Assembly: GCA_910586585.1 (NCBI GenBank)
Contig: CAJUKA010000013.1
Coordinates: forward strand, 16,795 to 80,794
Length of the DNA: 64,000 nucleotides
DNA from: an uncultured Lachnospiraceae bacterium
Lineage (GTDB): Bacteria; Bacillota; Clostridia; Lachnospirales; Lachnospiraceae
Direction: 5' to 3'
Position 1 is the first letter of the stretch. The number at the start of each line of letters is the position of its first letter. Both the position numbers and the translations under genes were made by a program. Below, one piece after another: positions 27,406-35,979 of this stretch. The notes under the pieces were generated by a model. That model did not search any database. It worked only from the letters and a program-made list of their open reading frames with translations, and was not told the origin of the DNA.

Positions 27406-28580
27406 TTGACAATTGCATACTTTACAGTAGGAAAATGTTGATATATCGCCTGAAAACGGCTATAATGAATTTAACCTTTAATTTACTGCACATAATATCG
27501 GAGAAACCAATGGATAATATTGATACAAAAGATGCCTCCAAAAACCAAACGAATAATCTTACAGACAATCCACATGATAAGGGATACAAAAGGATATTTT
27601 CTATAAAAAAGAACTTTATTGATTTTATAAAAAAGTACGTAGGCCTTGAATGGATGATGGAGCTTACTGAAAATGATTTAGAGTTAGTGGACAAGGAATT
27701 CGTTACAGATCAGTTTGACACCTATGAGTCAGATTTGGTATATAAGGCTCATCTGAATGAAAGCGACGTATATTTGTTTTTCCTGTTTGAATTGCAAAGC
27801 TATAATGATTTTACAATGCCTTTTAGGCTGCTTATCTATATGACAGCAATATGGCTTGACTATTTCAAAAATTCTGACGAAAATGAGAGAAAGAAAAAGG
27901 GATATAGATTACCAGCAGTCATTCCAATGGTGCTCTATAATGGTGAATTTAAATGGACTGCCTCCAAACAATTCAGGGAACTTATTAAGTCCAATGAACT
28001 GTTTGGAAATTATATAGCTGATTTTGAATATATTCTGATATCCCTCAATGAGCTGCTGCAATCCAAAATCAAGGAATCTAATACACTGGTAGACAATATA
28101 TTATTGGCAGATAAGAATAAGACCAGGCAAGACTGGATAACTACATTTCCGGATCTGTTTGCACGTGTCAGAGCAATGAAAAAGTCTGATATGAATGACT
28201 GGATAACGTGGTTTACAAATGTGGTAAGGAAAATAAACGAGGAAGAACGGAAAAAGTTTATTGAACAGCTTGAGAAAGGAGATACAGAAGGAATGAGCAG
28301 TTCATTTGAAAGATTACTAAATAGTGAAAAAGCAGAAGGAAAAGCAGAAGGAAAAGCGGAAGACATTGTTGAATTACTTGAAGAAGTAGGTGAGCTGCCA
28401 GACGCGCTTAAGAACCTGATTATGGGGCAGAACGATATTGAGGTGCTGCGCAGATGGGTCAAGGCAGCGGCCCGCGCTGGTTCCATAGAAGATTTTGAAG
28501 AAAAGACAGGTTTGGCGGTTCTTAGCAGATAGCAAGTAAAAGAATTAACAGACTCCCAATGTAAAGTATGCAATTGTCAA
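27406..28580 (+). mobile_element. Cassette A: inverted-repeat-bounded Rpn gene
   Basis: Bounded by the ~27-bp repeat at 27406-27432 and its inverted copy at 28554-28580; both contain an exact TTGACAATTGCATACTTTAC core. It is 1.18 kb long with one gene. Its outside flanks on both sides match those of cassette C, although the gene inside is unrelated. No target-site duplication is evident. Confidence 0.6.
27510..28532 (+). CDS. Rpn-family PD-(D/E)XK nuclease/putative transposase
   Basis: 340 residues from ATG 27510 (CGGAGAAACCA before it; the longer ORF begins within the cassette end). The Rpn core begins at NPHDKGYKRIFSIKKNF, with Asp in TYESDLVYKA and the E-x-Q in FLFELQSYND, then MPFRLLIYMTAIWLDYF. 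The C-terminus has a short EGKAEGKAE repeat and a helical tail. It is a diverged relative of the copy at 10602-11762 and, unlike that one, is held between inverted repeats at the head of the middle glycan set. Rpn proteins cut DNA and promote RecA-independent recombination in E. coli; the role here is not shown. Confidence 0.85.
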   Translation: MDNIDTKDASKNQTNNLTDNPHDKGYKRIFSIKKNFIDFIKKYVGLEWMMELTENDLELVDKEFVTDQFDTYESDLVYKAHLNESDVYLFFLFELQSYNDFTMPFRLLIYMTAIWLDYFKNSDENERKKKGYRLPAVIPMVLYNGEFKWTASKQFRELIKSNELFGNYIADFEYILISLNELLQSKIKESNTLVDNILLADKNKTRQDWITTFPDLFARVRAMKKSDMNDWITWFTNVVRKINEEERKKFIEQLEKGDTEGMSSSFERLLNSEKAEGKAEGKAEDIVELLEEVGELPDALKNLIMGQNDIEVLRRWVKAAARAGSIEDFEEKTGLAVLSR

Positions 28581-28612
28581 AAGACAATGGACTTTATGTT
28601 GGGAGTTTTTTA
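28552..28612 (+). promoter_or_regulatory. Terminator-like hairpin covering the GT4 ribosome site
   Basis: ACTCCCAATGTAAAGT pairs with ACTTTATGTTGGGAGT; inside, ATTGTC pairs with GACAAT around AAAA. The 3' arm ends in GGGAG plus T6, then the GTG start at 28613 only seven bases past GGGAG. It can both end transcription and hide the ribosome site. The same structure stands at 24001 and 55091. Confidence 0.75.
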
Positions 28613-29635
28613 GTGGGAAAATATATGGATAAACCAGAAAATGATTCAAAAGATCATGAGCAAAAGAAAAAACTACTGATAACCGGTTCGACGTTTCCAA
28701 GATGGGAAGGCGATACAGAACCACGCTTTATATTCGACTATGCAGACGCTATGGCAAAATACTATGACGTGACAGTCCTGGTTCCGGCAGCGCCTGGCGC
28801 AAAGGACAGGGAGAGAATGTCAAATGTAAATGTGATTAGGTATCATTATTTTCCTATTCATAAGTGGGAGACATTGTGTTATCCGGGAGCGATCGTTCCA
28901 AGAATTAAAGAAAAGAAGATACGATTATTTTTAGTTCCATTTTTATTCCTTTCCCTTTATTGTCATCTGAAAAAGATACTTCCAAAATATGATATCGTAC
29001 ATGCGCATTGGCTGATACCACAAGGAATTGTCCAGTCCTTCTTTAAGGACAAGCCATATATTGTGACCGGGCATGGAGGAGATGTTACCTCGTTAAATAA
29101 AGGACTGTTTCGCAGATTAAAACTCAGATGCTTGAGGAATGCCAGACAGGTGACAGTCGTCTCAGAACATTTGAAAAAACGTGTACAAGAACTAGTTCCA
29201 GAAATAAATCCCAGCGTGATATCAATGGGGGTTAATACAAAAAGTTTTGGACAGCAGTATCGGGTACCAAATTACTTTGGACAGGGAGATAAAAAGGTTG
29301 TTCTGTTTGTTGGACGTTTAGCTGAGAAAAAGGGAGTTACATATTTAATAGAAGCAATGAAACAGATAGATGCTGTACTTGTGATTGTGGGCGATGGACC
29401 ACTTAGAGGCGAATTACAATCTCAAGCAAAACATCTGGGAAGCAATAAAGTACAATTCCTTAGCGGAAAAACACATGAGGAATTAAAAACAATCTATGCA
29501 TCATCTGATATCTTTGCAGCACCCTCTGTGACTGCTAAAGATGGGGATCAGGAAGGCTTTGGCTTGGTTATGCTAGAGGCTATGGCCTCAGGACTGCCAG
29601 TCGTTGCAAATGATTCTGGGGGAATCTCACAACTA
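28552..29635 (+). repeat. ~1.1-kb inverted repeat, left copy (GT4 head)
   Basis: The hairpin and first ~340 codons of the GT4 gene are repeated nearly base for base, inverted, at ~54060-55144. By eye I find only a few differences, concentrated toward the 3' part; after the NGVNG segment the copies diverge quickly. Confidence 0.85.
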
Positions 29636-29827
29636 ATAGAAAATGGTGTGAATGGTTTGCTGTGTGAAGAAAAATGTGTATGGCAGTTAGTAGATAATAT
29701 CTATAGTTTATTAGACGATAAAGAATTATATCATGAAATTGTAGAGAATGGCAGAAGAATTATAGAACAGTATGATTATTGTAAAATAGCCAGAAAGTAT
29801 TATGACCTGTTAAATGAATATTTATAA
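28613..29827 (+). CDS. Family 4 glycosyltransferase, first gene of middle glycan set
   Basis: 404 residues from GTG 28613, or 400 from ATG 28625. GT-B fold: KLLITGSTFPRWEGDTEPRF at the N-terminus, an HAHWLIPQG acceptor motif, VTGHGGDVTSL, VVLFVGRLAEKKGVTYLI, VIVGDGPLRGEL, and the E-x7-E region EGFGLVMLEAMASGLPVV. The only good ribosome site is GGGAG in the hairpin arm, seven bases before GTG; the ORF extension upstream is the hairpin itself. The protein is almost identical to 53876-55087 except in the last ~40 residues, which points to gene conversion or recent duplication. It likely adds an early sugar. Confidence 0.9.
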   Translation: MGKYMDKPENDSKDHEQKKKLLITGSTFPRWEGDTEPRFIFDYADAMAKYYDVTVLVPAAPGAKDRERMSNVNVIRYHYFPIHKWETLCYPGAIVPRIKEKKIRLFLVPFLFLSLYCHLKKILPKYDIVHAHWLIPQGIVQSFFKDKPYIVTGHGGDVTSLNKGLFRRLKLRCLRNARQVTVVSEHLKKRVQELVPEINPSVISMGVNTKSFGQQYRVPNYFGQGDKKVVLFVGRLAEKKGVTYLIEAMKQIDAVLVIVGDGPLRGELQSQAKHLGSNKVQFLSGKTHEELKTIYASSDIFAAPSVTAKDGDQEGFGLVMLEAMASGLPVVANDSGGISQLIENGVNGLLCEEKCVWQLVDNIYSLLDDKELYHEIVENGRRIIEQYDYCKIARKYYDLLNEYL

Positions 29828-29945
29828 TGATTCTAAATATCCGGATTTTTATTTTATGAAGAACAAGTAAACAAACTAATAACATGTATATTGTAAATAA
29901 AAACAATAACTATTAAAAGAAACCTTATTATGAGAGTGCACATAA

Positions 29946-31148
29946 ATGGTAGAGAGAATAAAACGTTTTGCCGTTAAAAATAAATTATGCCAGTATATAG
30001 TAAATATATTATTTTTGGTGTATGGTTTTTTGCTTTCGGTATTGTATCTGATAATGAGAATCTTTCCAGTTCAGGATAAAAAGGTTGTATGCTGCAATAT
30101 GAAGGGAAAGAGATATGGGGATAACCCTAAATATATTACAGATGCATTGTTGAAAAAAGACGAAAAGTATGATGTGGTATGGATTCTGGAAAAAAATATA
30201 AAGGAAGACCTACCAGCTAATGTCAGAAGAGTTCCCAATAATTTACTATCTGTTACTTATGAACTGGCAACTTCGCAAATATGGATAGACAGTAATACAA
30301 AGCAATATGGAACATTAAAGAGAAAACCCCAACTCTATATACAGACATGGCATGGAAGTTACGGCCTGAAAAAAGTATATGGGGATATTATAGATAAAAT
30401 TACTTTTATAGATAAGATAACATTGAAATATAATTCTAAAATTACTGATTTATATATATCAAATAGTAAGAGGACTTCTGAAATTTATAGAAGGGCCTTT
30501 TGGTATTCAGGTAATATTCTGGAGTGTGGTAGTCCTAGAAATGATATTTTTTTTAAAGATACAAAACCATATTTAGAAAATGTACAAAAATATTTTGGAA
30601 TCCAAGATAAGAAAATGGCTCTTTATGCTCCAACTTTTAGAGCAGATTTTGGTCTGGAAGCTTTACGGCTTAATTATGAAAACCTTAAGAAAGCTTTGGA
30701 AAGGCGCTTCTATGGTGAATGGGTTATACTGGTAAGACTACATCCTAATAATATTTCTGACGCGGAAACATTTATAAAATATAATAATAGTGTTATAAAT
30801 GCTACGCCATATAATAATATGCAGGAATTACTGGCGGTATGTGATGTATTAATAACAGATTATTCAAGTTGTATGTTTGATTTTGCCACCAAAAATAAAA
30901 TTTGCTTTTTATATGCGACAGATGTTGAAAAATATAGACAGGAAAGAGATTATTATTTTGAGCTTGAGGACTTGCCGTTTCCGCTTGCCCAAAATAATAG
31001 GGAATTAGAAGAGGTAATTTTAAGATTTGATGAACTGCAATATCAGAGAGATTTGCAAAAATTATTCACTGAGGTAGGTATATGCGAAAGCGGAGAAGCT
31101 AGTACTTGTGTTGTCGATTATATAGAACATTGGAGAAAGGATAAATAG
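29946..31148 (+). CDS. CDP-glycerol-type phosphotransferase (TagB/TagF family)
   Basis: 400 residues. A membrane-association segment (about 17-38) precedes the GT-B-like catalytic region: TWHGSYGLKK (His136), CGSPRNDIFF, MALYAPTFRADFG, ILVRLHPNN and the C-terminal DVLITDYSSCMFDFA with the conserved Asp and Ser. These are the Glyphos_transf motifs of enzymes that move glycerol- or ribitol-phosphate from CDP onto teichoic-acid-like chains. The neighbouring cytidylyltransferase/SDR pair could supply the CDP-polyol. It indicates that this glycan contains a phosphodiester-linked polyol. The 118-bp gap before it shows no clear terminator. Confidence 0.9.
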   Translation: MVERIKRFAVKNKLCQYIVNILFLVYGFLLSVLYLIMRIFPVQDKKVVCCNMKGKRYGDNPKYITDALLKKDEKYDVVWILEKNIKEDLPANVRRVPNNLLSVTYELATSQIWIDSNTKQYGTLKRKPQLYIQTWHGSYGLKKVYGDIIDKITFIDKITLKYNSKITDLYISNSKRTSEIYRRAFWYSGNILECGSPRNDIFFKDTKPYLENVQKYFGIQDKKMALYAPTFRADFGLEALRLNYENLKKALERRFYGEWVILVRLHPNNISDAETFIKYNNSVINATPYNNMQELLAVCDVLITDYSSCMFDFATKNKICFLYATDVEKYRQERDYYFELEDLPFPLAQNNRELEEVILRFDELQYQRDLQKLFTEVGICESGEASTCVVDYIEHWRKDK

Positions 31149-31154
31149 GTTAGA

Positions 31155-31913
31155 ATGAATATAGCTGTTATATTCGCAGGGGGCTTTGGCCAAAGAATGC
31201 ATTCAATGGATGTTCCAAAGCAGTTTTTGGAAATGCATAAAAAACCAATTATTATTTACACGCTGGAAATTTTTGATAACCATCCAGAAATTGACGCTAT
31301 TGTAGTTGCCTGTAAGGAGGAGTGGATATCTTATCTGGAAAAATTAATTTATAAATTTAGAATAGAAAAAGTAAAAAAAATTGTGCCTGGTGGTGATACT
31401 GGGCAAATGTCAATATACAAAGGACTGGTAGCTGCTCAGGAAGTTAGTAGAGATAAAAAGTCTATTGTATTGATTCATGATGGGGTAAGGCCCCTTATTG
31501 ATGATAAAGTAATATCAGATAATATTGCCTGTGTGAAAAAAAATGGATCTGCGATAACTACTTCAGTAGTACATGAAACAATATTAGTTGTAAAAGATGA
31601 TGAGTCTATCAACTATGTTCCTGACAGAGCGCATTCCAGAGTGGCAAAGGCACCACAAAGCTTTTGGCTAGATGAAATCTTAGAGGTACATAAGAAAGCG
31701 CAAAAAGAGAAAATATATGATTACATTGATTCATGTACTATGATGAAGCAATTTAATCACACATTATATCTCGTAGATGGACCACAGGAAAATATTAAAA
31801 TTACTACACCAGATGATTTTTTTACTATGAGGGCACTCTTGGATGCGAGGGAAAATGCACAAATTTATATGGGGGATACAGATTGTACAAGAAAATATGG
31901 TTGGAAGACTTAG
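31155..31913 (+). CDS. IspD/TarI-type cytidylyltransferase
   Basis: 252 residues. IAVIFAGGFGQRM is the CTP-binding glycine loop, then VPKQFLEMHKKPIIIYTL, VLIHDGVRPLIDD and the NIKITTPDD end motif. The fold is shared by IspD (isoprenoid pathway) and TarI (CDP-ribitol); a glycan cluster next to a CDP-glycerol-type transferase favours a polyol- or sugar-5-phosphate cytidylyltransferase. It starts 6 bp after the phosphotransferase gene and its last 31 bp overlap the SDR gene, so the three are likely translated together. The substrate could be ribitol-phosphate or a related polyol. Confidence 0.85.
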   Translation: MNIAVIFAGGFGQRMHSMDVPKQFLEMHKKPIIIYTLEIFDNHPEIDAIVVACKEEWISYLEKLIYKFRIEKVKKIVPGGDTGQMSIYKGLVAAQEVSRDKKSIVLIHDGVRPLIDDKVISDNIACVKKNGSAITTSVVHETILVVKDDESINYVPDRAHSRVAKAPQSFWLDEILEVHKKAQKEKIYDYIDSCTMMKQFNHTLYLVDGPQENIKITTPDDFFTMRALLDARENAQIYMGDTDCTRKYGWKT

Positions 31914-32926
31914 AACAGTTAGTTCATACGAATAATTTGCCATGGGATAAACTTAAATATAAAACCATTCTAGTGACAGGGGCTAGCGGATTGATTGGCT
32001 CAAGCCTGATAAAGGGATTGATGTACGCCAATCAAGTATTAGACCTAAAGTTGAATATTGCGGCACTGGTCCGGAACAAAACCAAGGCATATGAAAAGTT
32101 TGCAGATTTTAGCAATAATTCAAACGTTCTCACTATATTGCAAGGGGATATCGGACAAAAAATAGAGATGGGAAAGAAAATAGATTTTATTGTTCATGGT
32201 GCTTCACCAACAAATAGTAAGTATTTTGTTGATAAACCAGTAGAAACCATAAAAACAGCGGTAAATGGCACCATTAATATGCTTGAGCTGGCAAAGGGCA
32301 ATCAAGTAGAAGGTTTTGTTTATCTTTCATCTATGGAAGTATATGGCGCTCCACAGGATGAAAGATTATTATCAGAAAAAGATGTTGGATATATAGATCC
32401 TCTAATGATCAGAAATTGTTATCCACAAAGTAAGAGACAATGCGAAGCACTATGCGCTGCGTATGCAGGTGAATATAATGTTTCGGCAACGAGTGTAAGA
32501 CTTGCCCAGACGTTTGGCCCTGGAGTAGAAAAGGATGATACAAGAATATTTGCGGAATTCGCAAGGTGTATAAAGAATAGAGATGATATTATTCTGTTAA
32601 CAGATGGCAGCAGTAAAAGATGCTATTTATATACAATGGATGCAATAACTGCAATTTTAACAGTACTACTAAAAGGAGAAAAAGGAAAATCCTATAATGT
32701 AGGGAATCCAAAAACATACTGTTCAATAAGAGAAATGGCTCAAATGGCAGCGCATGACCTTGCAGACGATAAGATTACAGTTAAAATCATAGAAAACAAA
32801 GAATGTAGTAAAAAATTTTCTCCTACACATTTTTATAATTTAGACATAAAAGCAATATCTGATCTTGGTTGGAAACCAACATGGGGGTTAAGGGATATGT
32901 ATTTGAGAATGATGGAGTCAGAATAA
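31883..32926 (+). CDS. NAD-dependent epimerase/dehydratase-type SDR
   Basis: 347 residues from TTG 31883, preceded by ATGGGGGATACAGA. Extended SDR: TILVTGASGLIGSSLI (GxxGxxG), an HGASPTNS segment, the YLSSMEVYGA strand, catalytic NCYPQSKRQCE (YxxxK), and GPGVEKDD/YNVGNP motifs of nucleotide-sugar epimerases and dehydratases. TTG is the only usable start and lies within the cytidylyltransferase gene, a 31-bp overlap in another frame. Paired with an IspD-like enzyme it may reduce or convert a CDP-linked sugar or its precursor. It ends 55 bp before the WbsX gene. Confidence 0.85.
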   Translation: MYKKIWLEDLEQLVHTNNLPWDKLKYKTILVTGASGLIGSSLIKGLMYANQVLDLKLNIAALVRNKTKAYEKFADFSNNSNVLTILQGDIGQKIEMGKKIDFIVHGASPTNSKYFVDKPVETIKTAVNGTINMLELAKGNQVEGFVYLSSMEVYGAPQDERLLSEKDVGYIDPLMIRNCYPQSKRQCEALCAAYAGEYNVSATSVRLAQTFGPGVEKDDTRIFAEFARCIKNRDDIILLTDGSSKRCYLYTMDAITAILTVLLKGEKGKSYNVGNPKTYCSIREMAQMAAHDLADDKITVKIIENKECSKKFSPTHFYNLDIKAISDLGWKPTWGLRDMYLRMMESE

Positions 32927-32981
32927 AGTATTGAAATCATACTATCGTTTAAAATATACTCATAGATGAAAGGATTGTTCG

Positions 32982-34139
32982 ATGAAAATTATTACGTTTT
33001 ATTTACCTCAATTTCATACATTTCCTGAAAATGATATGTGGTGGGGGAAAGGATTCACAGAATGGACTAATACCAGGAAAGCAAAACCATTATTCAAGGG
33101 GCATTATCAGCCACATATTCCATATAAAAAAAATTATTATGATTTAACCAAAGAAGGTGTTATGAAAACACAAATTGAATATGCAAAGAAATATGGCATA
33201 TATGGATTCTGCTTTTATCATTATTGGTTTACTAATGGAAAAAAATTAATGGAAAAGCCTGTAGAAACTTTCCTTGAAGATAAAACCCTCAATATTAAAT
33301 TTTGTTTATCGTGGGCAAATGAACACTGGACTAAAAAATGGGATGGTGGCAGTAAAGAAATTATAATGGAGCAAAACTATGGTTCAAAAGAAGACTGGAA
33401 AATGCACTTTGAGTATTTGCTCCCTTTCTTTAAAGATAGCAGATATATCTATGAAAAAGGTAAACCAATGCTAATCATTTATCGCCCAGAATTGATACCT
33501 TGCTTTGATCAGATGATGAGTTATTGGAAGGAGTTGGCACAGCATAATGGATTAGAAGGATTGTTTATAATGGCACAAGGAACAAAGTATTGTGTTAAAA
33601 ATAGTATTAAGAAAAGAAGTAATTATATAGACGGTTATATTATGTATGAACCCGGGTATACATATTCATTTATGAATCCAGCAAATTTTAAAGAATTTAT
33701 TTCAAACTTATGGAGATATCGAAGTTTGGCAGTAGAGTATATTCCGAGAATAGTTAAATTAAAGTTTCTTGAACTATTTAATTGTGAAATAAAAAAGCCT
33801 TGCAATATTGTTTATTTCTCAACAATATGGAAATGTATATTAAAACACAACATTCCCGACCAATATTATCCAGGCGGATTTGCAAATTGGGATAATACAG
33901 CAAGAAGAAATAACTACGCACGAATAATAAGAAATTCGTCCCCAGAGCTATTTGAAAAATTTTTTACAGAGCAAATAAAAAGAGCCAAATATAATTATAG
34001 AAAAGAATATCTGTTTTTTACCGCATGGAATGAATGGGCAGAAGGAAGCCACTTGGAACCAGATGAAAAATATGGATTTAAATATTTACAAGCCGTAAAA
34101 AGAGCATTGCAGGTTACAGGAGAATTTGAACAAAATTAG
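32982..34139 (+). CDS. WbsX-like glycosyltransferase (GH99-like fold)
   Basis: 385 residues. ITFYLPQFHTFPENDMWWG then GFTEWTNTRKAKPLFKGHYQ is the signature opening of WbsX (Glyco_tran_WbsX/GH99-like) proteins of O-antigen and capsule clusters. YGFCFYHYWFTNGKK, LSWANEHWTKKWDG and FFTAWNEWAEGSHLEPD are the other conserved blocks. No signal peptide, so it acts in the cytoplasm. AAAGGA lies 7 nt before ATG. The family is assigned as glycosyltransferase or rhamnan-processing by context; exact chemistry is not known. Confidence 0.88.
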   Translation: MKIITFYLPQFHTFPENDMWWGKGFTEWTNTRKAKPLFKGHYQPHIPYKKNYYDLTKEGVMKTQIEYAKKYGIYGFCFYHYWFTNGKKLMEKPVETFLEDKTLNIKFCLSWANEHWTKKWDGGSKEIIMEQNYGSKEDWKMHFEYLLPFFKDSRYIYEKGKPMLIIYRPELIPCFDQMMSYWKELAQHNGLEGLFIMAQGTKYCVKNSIKKRSNYIDGYIMYEPGYTYSFMNPANFKEFISNLWRYRSLAVEYIPRIVKLKFLELFNCEIKKPCNIVYFSTIWKCILKHNIPDQYYPGGFANWDNTARRNNYARIIRNSSPELFEKFFTEQIKRAKYNYRKEYLFFTAWNEWAEGSHLEPDEKYGFKYLQAVKRALQVTGEFEQN

Positions 34140-34165
34140 TATTAGAGTATTTACTAGGGGGGATA

Positions 34166-35890
34166 ATGAAAAATAAAGTCATTATATTGGTAAAGGAAAA
34201 GGGTGTACTGATGATATGTTTGATTGTTCTTTTCCTGGTATATATGTACCAATTTGGTGAATACAATTTGCTATATCACTTAGGCGATGAATTTGGATAC
34301 TGGGCTAATGCTGCTTATTTGAATGGATATGATTGGTCTGGCATTATGTCTTATAATGAATATTATTCGTTTGGATATTCAATTATTTTAGTACCGCTTT
34401 TTTTTATAAAAGATTTTGAAAAAAGATACTTAGCAGCCATATTTTTAAATTTGATTTTTCAGGTTATATCGTTTTTACTGCTTTCGAAAATAGCAAATAC
34501 ATTATTTAAAACAATAAGCAAAAATATAACAATTATTATATCATTGTGTGTTACGTTGTATGTAAGTAATATTTTTTTTTCGAAAACAACATTATGTGAG
34601 AGCATTTTATATTGTACTTTTATCTGTATAACATTCTTAATCATGAAAATATCTGAATATGGAAAATGGACATACTATATTCTGCTTGGGATGTTTACAC
34701 CCTATATTTTTGCGATTCACATGCGTTCTTTAGGCGTAGTGATAAGCGTCCTATTATTTGTATTTGTACAATTTTTTATTACTAAATCCAATAGAAAACA
34801 AATATTAATTTTTACTTTGGAAATTATAATTTTAACTGTAATAATTTTGGCATTCAAGGAAAAACTTTTAGATTCCCTGTATCTCTCAAAGGGAAAAATA
34901 AATACTAATGATTTTAATGGACAGGTCGGGAAATTACATCTTTTGTTAAGCATTGATGGGATATTTTTAATGGTTAAAAGCATTATTGGTAAGATATACT
35001 ACTTATTGTCTGCATCTTTCCTTATAATTGCATGGGCAGTGGTGTGGATTTGGGAGCAAAAATTCTTTTATTTTGAAAGACGTGCTATAAAGTTTTCAGA
35101 CAATGTTCAAAATAAACTTGCATTATTTCTCTTTGCTGTGCTTGTATTTACAGTTAGTATTTCAGGGATAAGTACAATTTATGAATCTGATAGATTAGAT
35201 ATCTTAATCTATGGAAGATACAATGAGTTTATAATTGGACCGTATTTGCTTATAGGTTTTTGCTGTCTATTAAACAAAAAGAGTTTAATAAAAAAATGGT
35301 TGTGGATAACTCTTGGCTATTTTGTGTGTGTTTTTTTTGTAATAAATACGTTTAACAACGTTGAATCGCCTCGAATAATAGAGGCTACAATAGTTGGTGT
35401 TATATATATGTCATACAATGGAGAAATATGTTTGTATGATAAATGGGAAATTGTTATTACTCTAAAAGCACTGATAGTTTCTGTTTTATTGATGTCTGTT
35501 ATAAGTTTAAATAAAATAAAAGTAAAAATTTGTTCTTTTATAGTAGTCGCAATGATATGGGTTTATGGAGGAATTTGGCTTTTAGATTATCAAGGATACA
35601 TTAGAGACAATTATTATACATGCAAAAATTTATCTGATTATTTGAATGAGAATAATATTAATAATATAACTTATGTAACAAATGAAAAGTATGGCTATTT
35701 CGACTATTACAGGGCGGATATTTTGCAGTATATGAATCCGGATTTAGAAATTAACTGTAAAGATATTGCTGATATATCTATTAACAAAGAGGAAACTTTT
35801 TTTGTAAGGAAAGGGTATTTTGAGAAGGGAAGCTTTAGAAAATATAAATGCGTTGCTATGAGCAATGACTTTGAATTGTATGTGAAATGA
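34166..35890 (+). CDS. GT-C-like polytopic membrane protein
   Basis: 574 residues, about 12 membrane segments. After the first segment comes HLGDEFGYWANAAYLNGYDW with the Asp-Glu pair, then YYSFGYSIILVPLFF. This plan is shared with 48279-50039 and more distantly with 15792-17663. Between segments a NDFNGQVGKL loop is conserved with the 48279 protein. A ~90-residue hydrophilic C-terminus probably faces outside. Acidic residues in the first outer loop suggest a GT-C enzyme using a polyprenyl-phosphate sugar. GGGGGG stands just before ATG. Each of the three glycan sets has exactly one such gene. Confidence 0.65.
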   Translation: MKNKVIILVKEKGVLMICLIVLFLVYMYQFGEYNLLYHLGDEFGYWANAAYLNGYDWSGIMSYNEYYSFGYSIILVPLFFIKDFEKRYLAAIFLNLIFQVISFLLLSKIANTLFKTISKNITIIISLCVTLYVSNIFFSKTTLCESILYCTFICITFLIMKISEYGKWTYYILLGMFTPYIFAIHMRSLGVVISVLLFVFVQFFITKSNRKQILIFTLEIIILTVIILAFKEKLLDSLYLSKGKINTNDFNGQVGKLHLLLSIDGIFLMVKSIIGKIYYLLSASFLIIAWAVVWIWEQKFFYFERRAIKFSDNVQNKLALFLFAVLVFTVSISGISTIYESDRLDILIYGRYNEFIIGPYLLIGFCCLLNKKSLIKKWLWITLGYFVCVFFVINTFNNVESPRIIEATIVGVIYMSYNGEICLYDKWEIVITLKALIVSVLLMSVISLNKIKVKICSFIVVAMIWVYGGIWLLDYQGYIRDNYYTCKNLSDYLNENNINNITYVTNEKYGYFDYYRADILQYMNPDLEINCKDIADISINKEETFFVRKGYFEKGSFRKYKCVAMSNDFELYVK

Positions 35891-35979
35891 TATTAACTTT
35901 TATGCACAGAGAACTATATTGTGTAAAATTATACGGTAGGTGCTCTAAATTATACCTAGATTATATGGAGAGCTAATGA

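Noticed and set aside
9590..28360. Possible CRISPR-like repetition
   Set aside because: The only tandem units are short in-frame coding repeats in Rpn genes; there are no spaced direct repeats or cas genes.
28568..28612. 15-codon N-terminal extension of the GT4 gene (also at 24041 and 55132)
   Set aside because: These codons are the hairpin itself, identical before unrelated genes, so they reflect shared DNA and not protein homology.
31155..31913. Housekeeping ispD
   Set aside because: The fold fits, but the place between a CDP-glycerol-type transferase and an SDR favours a glycan role; substrate left open.
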